64,000 nucleotides of DNA from Bordetella sp. LUAb4. GTDB lineage: Bacteria; Pseudomonadota; Gammaproteobacteria; Burkholderiales; Burkholderiaceae_B. The stretch is taken from NCBI RefSeq assembly GCF_021325795.1, contig NZ_JAHPZX010000003.1, positions 744,001 through 808,000 on the forward strand. The letters are read 5' to 3'. The translations under genes were made by a program, and so were the position numbers. Under the pieces are notes generated by a model. That model was not told where the DNA came from and did not search any database. It saw only the letters and a list, made by a program, of their open reading frames with translations. The first letter of the stretch is position 1. Each line of letters starts with the position of its first letter. This document shows positions 25,714 through 35,419 of the stretch, in pieces.

Positions 25714-27054
25714 ATGACGCACATCATTCATCGCAATCCCCGGACGCCCTTGGCCACCGCCGTCAGGGGCGTAGGCAGCTATCTGATCGATCGTGACGGC
25801 CGCCGTTACTACGACGGATCCGGCGGCGCTGCCGTGTCCTGCCTGGGACATGGGCATCCGGAGGTGGCCGATGCGGTGGTCACGCAGATCCGCACGCTCG
25901 AATACGCGCACACCAGCTTCTTCACGTCGGAGCCCGCGGAGCAGCTTGCCGATACCTTGGCGCGCCGGTCGCCGGCGGGCCTGTCGCATGTGTATTTCCT
26001 GTCCAGCGGATCGGAGACCGTGGAGACGGCGCTGAAGCTGGCGCGGCAGTATCACGTGGAGCGGGGCGAACCGGGACGCTGGCGCACTATCGCGCGCCTG
26101 CAGAGTTATCACGGCAATACGCTGGGCGCGCTTGCCGTGGGCGGGCATCAAGGCCGGCGCCGGCTGTATCAGCCCTTGCTGGCGGAGGTATGCCATGTCT
26201 CCGCCTGCTTCCCGCTGCATTACCGGCAGCCGGACGAGTCCGACGATGCGTATGGCACGCGCCTGGCGCGGGAGCTGGAGGCAACCATTCTGGAAGCAGG
26301 CCCCGAAACGGTGTCCGCCTTCATCGCCGAGACTGTCGTCGGTGCCACGGCCGGTGCCGTCTGCGCGGCTGCCGGCTACTTCCGCAAGCTGCGTGAAGTA
26401 TGCGATCGCCATGGCGTGGTCTTCATCCTGGATGAAGTGATGAGCGGCCTGGGACGCACCGGCTCTTATCACGCGTTCGAGCAGGAAGGCGTGGTGCCGG
26501 ACCTGCTGTGCCTGGCCAAGGGCTTGGGTGGCGGCTATCAGCCGATCGCGGCGTTGATGGCGAGCGATCGCATCGTCGACACCGTCAACGCGGGCAGCGG
26601 TGCCTTTCAGCACGGGCATACCTATGTGGGACATCCGGTGGCATGCGCGGGGGCGCTGGCGGTGCAGAACGTCATCGAGCGCGATGGCCTGGTGCAGCGG
26701 TCGGCCACGTTGGGCCGTTATCTGCAAGACAGCTTGCGCCAGCGCCTGGCCGATCATCCGCATGTGCTGGACGTGCGCGGCCGCGGTCTGTTCCAGGCGA
26801 TCGAACTGGTGGAGGATCGCGACGAGAAGCTGGCATTCGATCCGGGTTTGCAGCTGCATGCCCGCATCAAGCGGACGGCCCTGGCCAACGGCCTGCTTTG
26901 TTATCCCGGCGGCGGCACGATCGATGGCGTACGGGGGGATCACGTGCTGCTCGCGCCGCCCTACATTACGACGGAGGAAGAGTTGCAGGCGGCCGTGGAG
27001 ATCCTGGCGGCGAGCATCGATACGGCGATCGCCGAAGTGCGGGCTCTACAATAG
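25714..27054 (+). CDS. Class III (omega-type) pyridoxal-phosphate aminotransferase
   Basis: The fold-type I, class III enzyme has the PLP lysine in LLCLAKGLGGGYQPIAAL, the Asp that contacts the pyridine nitrogen in VFILDEVMSGLGRTG, and the phosphate-binding SGSETVETALKLARQY. It transfers an amino group from an amine or omega-amino acid to a keto acid. ATG 25714 starts where homology begins (MTHIIHRNPRTP); the in-frame upstream extension encodes repeat sequence. It lies 31 bp upstream of an RpiR regulator and is divergent from the Bug-MlrC operon, giving a small amide/amine-utilisation locus. The exact substrate is unknown. Confidence 0.9.
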   Translation: MTHIIHRNPRTPLATAVRGVGSYLIDRDGRRYYDGSGGAAVSCLGHGHPEVADAVVTQIRTLEYAHTSFFTSEPAEQLADTLARRSPAGLSHVYFLSSGSETVETALKLARQYHVERGEPGRWRTIARLQSYHGNTLGALAVGGHQGRRRLYQPLLAEVCHVSACFPLHYRQPDESDDAYGTRLARELEATILEAGPETVSAFIAETVVGATAGAVCAAAGYFRKLREVCDRHGVVFILDEVMSGLGRTGSYHAFEQEGVVPDLLCLAKGLGGGYQPIAALMASDRIVDTVNAGSGAFQHGHTYVGHPVACAGALAVQNVIERDGLVQRSATLGRYLQDSLRQRLADHPHVLDVRGRGLFQAIELVEDRDEKLAFDPGLQLHARIKRTALANGLLCYPGGGTIDGVRGDHVLLAPPYITTEEELQAAVEILAASIDTAIAEVRALQ

Positions 27055-27085
27055 CGGCCCATAGCCATCAAGTCACAGGAATCGG

Positions 27086-27952
27086 ATGGACAAGCGCGGC
27101 GTCGACCAGTTGATCGAACAGCATTTCCCCAGCCTGCCGCCCATGCTGCAACGGGCCGCGCGCTATGCCATCGACAATCCCAAGGAGATCGCCCTGAACT
27201 CCATGCGGGCGGTGGCCGGTAGTGCCGGCGTGCAGGCCAGCGCCATGCATCGCCTGGCCCGCCAATTGGGGTTCGATGGCTACGACGCCATGCGCGAGGT
27301 CTATCGAGGCTGGCTGGCCGAGGGACACGCCACCTTCGCCGATCGTGCATCGGCGTTGCAGCAGGGCGCCGGCGGCAACGATGCCGCGCTCATCGGCGAG
27401 CTGCTGCAGGCGGATACGCGCAACCTGGAAAAGATGAACGACCCCGACGTCATGCGGGCGTTGCTGGCGGCGCGCGACGTGTTGGCCAAGGCCAGGCACA
27501 TCTACATCGTCGGCCTGCGTAGCCTGTTTCCCGCGGCGTTTTATCTGAACTACGCCTGCGGCATGTTCCGCCACAACACGACCTTGCTGGGTGGCATGGG
27601 CGGGATCTTCGCCGACGAATTGCGCGGGGCCGGCAAGGATGACGCACTGGTCGTCTTCAGCTATGAACCGTATGCGCGCGATACGGTGGCCGCGGTGGAG
27701 TATGCGCGCGACCGAGGGATGCGTATCGTCAGCGTGACCGACAGCGCCGTCTCGCCCGTTGCGGCCAAGGCCGCCGCCTTGATCGTCGTGGAGAACTCGA
27801 CCAAGTCGCTGTTCCCGTCGGTGGTGCCGGCCTTGTCGGTGGCACAGACGCTGGCGGCGCTGCTGGTGGCGCACGGTGGCGCGGCCAGTGTGCGCGAAGT
27901 GCGGCAGAGCGAAACGCAACTGCGGCGGTTTTCGGTGTATCTGGCGCCGTAG
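27086..27952 (+). CDS. RpiR family regulator (HTH_6 plus SIS domain)
   Basis: The N-terminal helix-turn-helix (about 1-77; ALNSMRAVAGSAGVQASAMHRLARQLGF) is followed by a sugar-isomerase (SIS) fold (about 125-260) with RHIYIVGLRSLFPAAFYLNYA and DDALVVFSYEPYARDTV. RpiR regulators sense phosphosugars or small metabolites through the SIS domain. It is cotranscribed with the aminotransferase (31 bp gap) and is the likely controller of that divergent locus. Confidence 0.9.
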   Translation: MDKRGVDQLIEQHFPSLPPMLQRAARYAIDNPKEIALNSMRAVAGSAGVQASAMHRLARQLGFDGYDAMREVYRGWLAEGHATFADRASALQQGAGGNDAALIGELLQADTRNLEKMNDPDVMRALLAARDVLAKARHIYIVGLRSLFPAAFYLNYACGMFRHNTTLLGGMGGIFADELRGAGKDDALVVFSYEPYARDTVAAVEYARDRGMRIVSVTDSAVSPVAAKAAALIVVENSTKSLFPSVVPALSVAQTLAALLVAHGGAASVREVRQSETQLRRFSVYLAP

Positions 27953-27979
27953 CGAAAGCGCGTTTGCTGCGCGCAAATA

Positions 27980-28009
27980 AAAACCCCTGGGGTTGCCCCC
28001 AGGGGTTTT
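27980..28009. terminator. Bidirectional intrinsic terminator between rpiR-type gene and groL
   Basis: AAAACCCCTGGGG (27980-27992) pairs perfectly with CCCCAGGGGTTTT (27997-28009) over a 4-nt loop. The A and T tracts give termination in both directions, ending the RpiR transcript and the groSL operon. Confidence 0.95.
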
Positions 28010-28055
28010 GCTTGGGTAGGCAGCCGTTGCCGGCCGCCTGTTGGGCAAGGACTTC

Positions 28056-29705
<1,650 letters not shown>

Positions 29706-29731
29706 TTACTGGGAATTCTGAGGAGGAGGTA

Positions 29732-30019
29732 TTACTGGATCACGGCGAGGATTTCTTCCTCGCGGATGACGAGCAGTTCCTCGCCATCAACCTTCACGGA
29801 CTGGCCGGCGTACTTGCCGAACAGAACCTTGTCGCCCGCCTTCAGGTCGACCGGCAGAACCTTGCCGTCTTCCGTACGCTTGCCGGGGCCGACGGCGATG
29901 ACTTCGCCTTGGTCGGGCTTTTCGGCGGCGCTGTCAGGGATGACGATGCCCGAGGCAGTTTTGCGCTCGTTGTCCAGACGCTTGATGATCACGCGATCAT
30001 TCAGAGGACGCAGGGCCAT
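29732..30019 (-). CDS. groS: 10-kDa co-chaperonin GroES
   Basis: The 95-residue lid of the GroEL chamber. [18 protein letters not shown], the mobile loop [14 protein letters not shown], and [11 protein letters not shown] with LFGKYAG are all canonical. It is first in the operon; the CIRCE element and sigma-70 promoter lie 76-129 bp upstream of the start. Confidence 0.99.
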   Translation of the reverse strand: MALRPLNDRVIIKRLDNERKTASGIVIPDSAAEKPDQGEVIAVGPGKRTEDGKVLPVDLKAGDKVLFGKYAGQSVKVDGEELLVIREEEILAVIQ

Positions 30020-30094
30020 GAAGAACTCCTGTTTTCTAAAAACGGTAAGGGGGTGTCTCGCTAGCCCCGGCGGCCAGAAGGGCGAACAGGCTTG

Positions 30095-30148
30095 TTAGCA
30101 CTCACCGGAGGCGAGTGCTAATTATAGGGATCGTAATTAATGGTTCAA
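30095..30148 (-). promoter_or_regulatory. groSL promoter with CIRCE (HrcA operator)
   Basis: A perfect CIRCE, TTAGCACTC-N9-GAGTGCTAA, spans 30095-30121. On the minus strand -35 TTGAAC (30143-30148) and a consensus -10 TATAAT (30121-30126) are 16 bp apart, and the -10 abuts CIRCE by one shared base. HrcA bound here would block transcription initiation under non-stress conditions. Confidence 0.96.
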
Positions 30149-30453
30149 GGGGGGAGGGGGGCGCTGTTACAACTTTGGCTCAGTGTCGAAGTTCATTGAG
30201 CTTGATATTCGACCCGCTGAAGTTGGTCTGTAGCCGCGATCAGAGCCAACAGAAACGCACGGTACGTGGCTGGTTGCGTCCCTTTTAATCGTCCCCGCTC
30301 GGATGTGCGGCTACGGGAGCATTGCCTGGTCTCTCAAATTTGATTACATTGGAACCACTCGGAGCGACTGACCGGATGAGATAGAGCGCTCCCCAGCAGC
30401 GAAAGCTGTACTTGCGCAAGGCGGGTTGTAAATGGTGTCCGGATCTGCAGTAC
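30149..30453. other. Gene-poor start of an accessory island
   Basis: No convincing gene is visible. GC is visibly lower than on either side. A minus-strand open stretch ends at about 30195 (reading ...RLKGTQPATYRAFLLALIAATDQ) and could be the C-terminal scrap of a displaced gene, but I cannot assign it. Confidence 0.4.
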
Positions 30454-30454
30454 C

Positions 30455-30487
30455 AAAAAGGCATCGGCGACGGTGCCTTTTGCTTTT
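30455..30487. terminator. Intrinsic terminator of the 30488-31064 gene
   Basis: AAAAAGGCA pairs with TGCCTTTT around a GC-rich centre. Read on the minus strand it immediately follows the TAA of the unknown gene and ends in a T run; a T6 run on the plus strand makes it usable in both directions. Confidence 0.75.
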
Positions 30488-31064
30488 TTAGCGTCTGGTG
30501 CTAGTTCTTTCGCCGAGAAAGATCTTCGCGCACAACAGGTGGAACGACATGGCCCCCTTCAGCGCTGGTGCCGGGCGTTGGGGATCTTGGTGATATGCAC
30601 TTTCCACTACCAAGTTGAGATCCTGGCGTCCCATGGCTGCTTTGCCAGCTCGGCGCACCTCAAAAAAACACATAATAGGGCCCAGCCGGATCCTCGATCC
30701 GCATGGTGTAACACCAGTTGCGTTCGGCAGCCGTTTCAGACACCTTCATCCGCGGCTCGTTGAGTGACGCAATCGCTGCGGGAAGCCCGTGTGACAGTCG
30801 ATACCTGATCTCGCAAAAGATGCGAAGCCTGTTTGCATGATCAGGGACGATGACCTTGCTTTCATTGCTCTCTTGAGCCGCATCATTGGGTTTGTACTTC
30901 TCCGAGAAACAATGGTTCGTGAAGGTCACGTGAACTCGTAGATCCCTTTTCGCGCGAACACTAGCGAAGCTGAGTGAGAAAGGCTCTAGATGATCGAGAG
31001 GAAAGGTTTGCCTTGATACCGCTCCGGCGCTCAAGAAAGGGTCAACGACGATCTTTTTAGGCAT
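30488..31064 (-). pseudogene. Unknown gene interrupted at a T7 run (frameshift or slippage)
   Basis: Two adjoining frames read as one protein. The first (start at about 31064, MPKKIVVDPF...) ends ...GPYYVFF at a TGA at 30660-30662. The second continues without a gap as EVRRAGKAAMGRQDLNLVVE... to a TAA at 30488. Removing one T from the T7 run at 30662-30668 fuses them into about 191 residues, followed at once by a terminator. It is either a one-base frameshift mutation or programmed/transcriptional slippage. I do not recognise the family; no membrane segment is visible. GTG 31085, inside an inverted repeat, is an alternative start. Confidence 0.6.
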
Positions 31065-31071
31065 TTTGATT

Positions 31072-31118
31072 CGTTCATAGATCACGCTTTGACAGCCTTA
31101 ATACGTGATCTATGAACG
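31072..31118. repeat. Perfect 15-bp inverted repeat at the 5' end of the unknown gene
   Basis: CGTTCATAGATCACG (31072-31086) and CGTGATCTATGAACG (31104-31118) flank 17 bp that contain AAGG on the minus strand. It could be an operator, or an RNA hairpin that hides the ribosome site and the alternative GTG start. Confidence 0.85.
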
Positions 31119-31199
31119 ACTGCAAATAGGCTGCGAATTTTTCAACCCCGCGGCCGCAGCACCGACTGCTTGACCTAAGGCTCGTCTCGCATCGACAAG

Positions 31200-31796
31200 G
31201 TGCATCTTGTCACCCAGCAAATTGAAGCCGCGTGCAGGCATCAGTTAGGTGATCGACAGGTTCGGGCCGGCGCCCATCAGCGTGAACCCGCGCATCTGTG
31301 TGTTGCTGCCAAAGTCGATGAAATCCTCAGTACCGTCAATAAACTCATTGAACGCGCTCGGATTGCACATGTGCCGGTTATTTGGGTCCAGCACGCCGAT
31401 GAAGCCCTCAGGACAGGCAGCGAAGCCTGGCAGATCGTTGCCGAACTTTCCCCAGAGACAGGCGACCCGATTATCGAAAAGCGTTATCGCGATGCGTTTG
31501 ACGGTACCAATCTGGAGCAGGTGTTGTCGAGACTCGGCATTGGCAAGCTCGTTGTGGCCGGTGCGCAAACGGACATGTGCGTCCGGTCTACGCTCCATGG
31601 CGCCCTCGCGCGCGGCTATGACGCGACGCTGGTCAGCGACGCCCATACGACAGAGGATATGACGCAAAGAGGGGCGCCACCACCGGATGCGGTGATCAGC
31701 CACACCAATATGTACTGGAGCACTCAAAAGGCTCCCGGCCGCTTGGGTGGAATCGCCGAAAGTAAGGACGTCGATTTCGCCGGCTCTGGTTTCTGA
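31200..31796 (+). pseudogene. Isochorismatase-family hydrolase, 5'-truncated remnant
   Basis: From about residue 36 the reading frame matches cysteine hydrolases of the isochorismatase/nicotinamidase fold: IERARIAHVPVIWVQHADEA, IEKRYRDAFDGTNLEQVL (catalytic Lys) and VVAGAQTDMCVRSTLHGAL (nucleophile Cys). The region that should carry the first strand and catalytic Asp (an L-L-V-I-D-M-Q type motif) is absent and replaced by unrelated sequence, so the enzyme cannot be functional. It ends at 31796 facing the TetR remnant. Confidence 0.75.
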
Positions 31797-31968
31797 ACGT
31801 GCTGAGCACCCGGTAAAGCCCACTGCAAAATCGGCTGGTCGTATGGCCGATATTTGAAGCGGTTCCGAAATAACGGTTTTCTCCTTGCTTCCGCAATGCA
31901 GCCAGCCATGCAGCAATCGACCGCTGACCAAACGGCCGGCTACGAGCGTTACCAGTGAACGAGCGACG

Positions 31969-32553
31969 TCAGGCTTTGAGGGTCACGCGCTGGACCGCTA
32001 TCTTCACAAGTGAATCAAAGACGCGAGGATCTTGAAACCCGCGGGCAGCCATCATTGCTCCATGCACCGAGGCCATGAAGAATCTCGCCTCGATAGCCGC
32101 GCTGGCTTCCAAACGGAACTGCCCGCTGGCAACACCCCGCTCAGGATTAACGCAAGCCAACCCGTCAGATCCTCGAAGTGCCCCTGTACTTCAGCAGCAA
32201 CCTCCGCAGGGATGGCTGGAAGTTCAGCCGCAAGCATGGCGCAGATGCAGAACGAGGCCGTACCGTTCTTGATGCACGTGGACCAGTAGCTGGCATAGGC
32301 GTCCAGTTCCGCCGCTGGGTCGTCAAGCTGTCGATCGAGCATCGCCATGCCCTCTCGAGCTTCGGCGCGATATCGCGCTACAACTTCACGGACCAGGTCA
32401 GCTTTGGTGGGGGTGGTAATGAATGCTCGCCTTGCTGATCTGCACGCGTGCAGAGATATCCACGTAGCTGAACCCGTTATATCCCCCGGTTTCCAGGAGC
32501 GATCAAGTAAGCGCTGCGATCTCGGCTGCTTTCGGAGAAAGCTCTGCGTACAT
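31969..32553 (-). pseudogene. TetR family regulator with a stop codon and two frameshifts
   Basis: The start ATG at 32553 gives MYAELSPKAAEIAALT, then an in-frame TGA where relatives have Arg, then SLLETGGYNGFSYVDISARV plus SKASIHYH, which is a clear TetR helix-turn-helix. A 2-base deletion shifts to ADLVREVVARYRAEAREGMA and FCICAMLAAELP. A further shift leads to the C-terminal GAMMAARGFQDPRVFDSLVK, ending at 31969. Conceptual repair gives a regulator of about 195 residues, the usual length. A palindromic site lies 32 bp upstream of the start. Confidence 0.85.
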
Positions 32554-32584
32554 GGCGTGTTTCCCAAATTTATATACAAACCTT

Positions 32585-32594
32585 CTACCAGTAG
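32585..32594. promoter_or_regulatory. Candidate TetR operator 1
   Basis: CTACCAGTAG, extended as ACCTTCTACCAGTAGGTAGA, lies just upstream of the decayed TetR gene and shares the CTAC-N2-GTAGGT core with the site at 32784. Confidence 0.55.
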
Positions 32595-32783
32595 GTAGAT
32601 GATCGGACAAAATCGCCGGCCATCGTCGTTCATCCTGATCACTCCGCCAGGACCCTTGCACAGACCGAAACCGAGAACGCGGCCCTTATCAGCCCGACTG
32701 CCTGCTTTCATGCGGTGGCGTAGCTCGCCCGACCGCTGCCTTCAAACCCTTATCAGCCCCAACGCAAACGAACGTGTTGGCCA

Positions 32784-32803
32784 CCAACCTACTCGTAGGT
32801 TGG
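32784..32803. promoter_or_regulatory. Candidate TetR operator 2
   Basis: CCAACCTAC and GTAGGTTGG form a perfect 9-bp inverted repeat around TC. It lies between the divergent TetR and SDR remnants, where a TetR regulator of the SDR gene would bind. Confidence 0.65.
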
Positions 32804-32823
32804 TATCGCCTCAATCCAAATAG

Positions 32824-32967
32824 CAAGCGCTGGGTGGTATTCCGCTCGGGCGGCCAGCCAGGCCGCGGGAAGTCGCCGATCTGATTACGTTCCTCGCGTC
32901 ACCGCGGGCGGGCTCGATTTCGGGCTCGGAGCACCTGATCGATGGGGGCACGGTGCCGACTGTCTAG
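32824..32967 (+). pseudogene. Short-chain dehydrogenase, C-terminal remnant
   Basis: A 47-codon open stretch reads [20 protein letters not shown] then [20 protein letters not shown] and GTVPTV before TAG. This is the standard C-terminus of SDR enzymes (GRPxRPxEVAxxIxFLAS and the xxGxxxxIDGG element). The Rossmann fold and active site are missing and a TAG precedes it at 32821. It sits downstream of operator 2 and was probably the target gene of the TetR remnant. Confidence 0.8.
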
Positions 32968-32969
32968 GA

Positions 32970-33490
32970 AACTGCTCCTCGAACGCGTATCGGATCACTG
33001 GCGAGTGTTGGATGCAGACGACTGCGATCAGATTTGCGGTGGCTGAACCGAAGCCGATGCCGCAAAACACGAGCGTCGCGGTCACGGCGAGCGCGATGCC
33101 GCGGATTTGCGGCACCAGCTCGATGATGCGCCGTTGCTGCGATGGCCAGGGGATATCCGTGCCGAAGGCCCACACCAGGGGCGTGGCATACTGCCAGGCA
33201 AGGTCGGGGCTCGTCCACCAGAAAATGAAGGTGTCGATGACGAGAATAATCATGCCGGCCACCAGCATTTGCACGGCGCCCTAGCGCCGCGCTGCGCGTG
33301 TCACGAAGAGGTTGCCCGCCACGCCCGTTACGCCGAGCATGGTCAGGGCAGCGGAGATGGTGCCCGCGCTACTGTGGTACACCTCGCGGATGACCGATGA
33401 AATAAATGTGTAGGTCGCATAGACCGCCAGGCTCGACCCTAGTGCGCCCAACACGGGACCGATAAAACCAGCACGCGATGGCGGTGCCAC
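32970..33490 (-). pseudogene. MFS transporter, C-terminal half with an internal stop
   Basis: Three or four hydrophobic helices (GPVLGALGSSLAVYATYTFI; LTMLGVTGVAGNLFVTRAARR; MLVAGMIILVIDTFIFWW; IRGIALAVTATLVFCGIGFG) with the typical WPSQQRRIIELVPQ loop identify an arabinose-efflux-type MFS carrier. An in-frame TAG at about 33283-33285 (complement) follows AARR. The N-terminal six helices are missing. The end runs into the SDR remnant on the other strand. Confidence 0.75.
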
Positions 33491-33823
33491 CGTCGGGACG
33501 GGGTGATTGCCATTGTGTAGAAGAGCCGCCCAATTGGCATGCCGCCATGTGGTCGTTAGTTACGGTTCCGTTCACCCGCCAAAGTCTACTGACGCGTTTG
33601 GACGTCGGCATGTGACGTATCCCCTGTGCTACCGAGGAAAGCTTGCTTGCTGGGCACGCCCTCAAATACTGCAGTCCGAGTGTTGCTCCCTCGCGAAGGG
33701 AAAAATTCCACGTTATGTGAGCGAAATTCGGAAGGCATGAAAAAGGCGCTTGACGGCCGGGACAAATTAGCAAAGAATTTGTCCACTGTCCATGGACTGT
33801 GGACGACTGATTTCAATTGGGCG
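33491..33823. other. Intergenic stretch before the winged-helix/nucleotidyltransferase pair
   Basis: No supported gene is visible. The downstream gene frame is open back to about 33626, with an ATG at 33737, but family comparison favours a start at 33824. No clear promoter was found. Confidence 0.4.
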
Positions 33824-34477
33824 ATGAAAAGTCAAGACATTTTGCTGCTTCTCAAATTGTCCGCGCTGGAGTACCAGGCTCAAACAACGCCTACGGCACA
33901 TGGCGTGTCGGCCAACGGCGACCCGGATCAGCTCGTCGCGACTGATGAAGGCACTGATGCCCGAGATGCCGACACTGACACTTCCGTCTCGCTTCCCTTG
34001 AATCCTGAGTTCGACCCCTATAGCGTACGGGGCTTGTCGAGCTCCACTGGCATTAGTAAGTCCGAGGTGAGCAATGCGCTTGCACGCTGTTACGCCAATG
34101 GACTTGCCAAACCGCAACGGCATGGTGGTGGGCCTCTCGTCAATCGCCGAGGACTCGAAGAATTTCTGTCCTATGGAATAAGGTTCGTATTTCCCGTCCA
34201 AGCGACCGTTCTGACACGCGGCATCCCTACCGGGCTTACGGCGCCGATCTTTCACGGGTTGCTTCGTAGCGCAGGTGATCATTCTCCAGTTTGGCCTGAT
34301 CCACAGGGCAGTACCCTCGGGCTTGCCGTGGAACCACTATATAAAACAGTAACCACCGCGATCCGCAACGACGAAACGCTCTATCGATTGCTGGCAACGG
34401 TGGATTCGATCCGACTTGGACAGCCCCGCGAGCGCAAACTCGCGGTAGCGCACTTACACGATCTCTTGAGTTTTTAA
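33824..34477 (+). CDS. Winged-helix protein paired with a nucleotidyltransferase (candidate antitoxin/regulator)
   Basis: The 217-residue product opens with MKSQDILLLLKLSALE, then a helix-turn-helix (STGISKSEVSNALARCYANG, about 73-92), VNRRGLEEFLSYGIRFVFP and a helical C-terminus ending RERKLAVAHLHDLLSF. From memory this is a recurring family found directly upstream of DUF6036/AbiEii-like nucleotidyltransferases. Between the first helix and the recognition helices is an acidic, Thr/Asp-rich insertion of about 45 residues not expected in the family. The stop is one base before the next ATG, so the pair is coupled. GC is well below the flanks. Confidence 0.7.
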   Translation: MKSQDILLLLKLSALEYQAQTTPTAHGVSANGDPDQLVATDEGTDARDADTDTSVSLPLNPEFDPYSVRGLSSSTGISKSEVSNALARCYANGLAKPQRHGGGPLVNRRGLEEFLSYGIRFVFPVQATVLTRGIPTGLTAPIFHGLLRSAGDHSPVWPDPQGSTLGLAVEPLYKTVTTAIRNDETLYRLLATVDSIRLGQPRERKLAVAHLHDLLSF

Positions 34478-34478
34478 G

Positions 34479-35183
34479 ATGGCCACCATCGAAGATCACG
34501 TCACGATGATACGTACTGTCGCAAGAGCGATGGGACCGGAACTCTGTCAGAACGTAGCATTCGTTGGTGGTTGCACGACTGCTCTTTTGCTGACTGACCT
34601 ATATACGCGGCAACAAGTACGACACACCGAGGACGTGGATCTTATCGTTCACGTCTTGAGCTATGCCCACTGGGAGACCCTGAAGGAACAGCTTCGCTGG
34701 AAGGGCTTCAAGGAGAAGGTGGGCGAGGATCCGATATGTGCGATGTTCCTGGGGCCACTTCGGGTCGATTTCATGCCGGACGACGCAGAGATCCTCAAGT
34801 TCGGGAATGTTTGGTATCGGGATGCACTTGAGAGTGCTGAGCAGCGCGATGTTGGAGAGGGCACGGTGGTCAAGGTTGTGCGGCCTGTGCATTTCGTCGC
34901 TACGAAGCTCGCAGCATATCGTTCGCGAGGGAATAACGACCCATTGGAAAGCACAGACGTAGAAGACATTTTGACCCTGATAGACGGCCGCTCTGACCTG
35001 ATCGAGGAAATATTGCGAGCGGACACTGAATTGCGCGCTTATATCGGCTCTCAAATAAGTAATCTGAAAAAACACCGCGATTTTGAATATGCAGTGGCGG
35101 CTGCCAGCAATGGAGACGCGGCAAGGGAAGAAATAATTGCCAAGCGTATCGACCTTATCAGCTCGTTTGCAAAGCTCACATGA
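34479..35183 (+). CDS. Nucleotidyltransferase-fold protein (AbiEii/DUF6036-like; candidate toxin)
   Basis: The minimal nucleotidyltransferase signature is present: FVGGCTTALL (Gly30-Gly31) followed by TEDVDLIV with Asp52 and Asp54, and a third acidic residue Asp97 in GPLRVDFMP, the expected metal-binding triad. VHFVATKLAAYRSRG and DVEDILTLIDGR further match the family. Related proteins of abortive-infection and MenT-type systems transfer nucleotides to tRNA or proteins; the target here is unknown. The 234-residue length is normal. It is coupled to the winged-helix gene upstream. Confidence 0.75.
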   Translation: MATIEDHVTMIRTVARAMGPELCQNVAFVGGCTTALLLTDLYTRQQVRHTEDVDLIVHVLSYAHWETLKEQLRWKGFKEKVGEDPICAMFLGPLRVDFMPDDAEILKFGNVWYRDALESAEQRDVGEGTVVKVVRPVHFVATKLAAYRSRGNNDPLESTDVEDILTLIDGRSDLIEEILRADTELRAYIGSQISNLKKHRDFEYAVAAASNGDAAREEIIAKRIDLISSFAKLT

Positions 35184-35419
35184 ATGATTGATGTATTGCC
35201 GCAGAGCTTCATCACGCACATCGTGTTCACACACGCGATCCTTTTCTGTGCATCGAGCCCTACATCGCTACGAAATCCGCAGAATACACCCGAGCCTCAA
35301 TGCTGATCTGCGCGACGCGATTGGCCCATGTGTGTAAAGAGACTGATCTTCGTTGCGCGTTGTGATGGTGCTGCGAAAGATATAGAGACACAGCAACAAG
35401 CCGCGACAGTGGAGACATC

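Noticed and set aside
30149-30453. Possible transposase C-terminal scrap in the gene-poor stretch
   Set aside because: Short open stretches exist on the minus strand but I cannot match them to any transposase, and no terminal inverted repeats were seen.
33369-33773. 134-codon minus-strand frame next to the MFS remnant
   Set aside because: It overlaps the transporter fragment in another frame and shows no family features.
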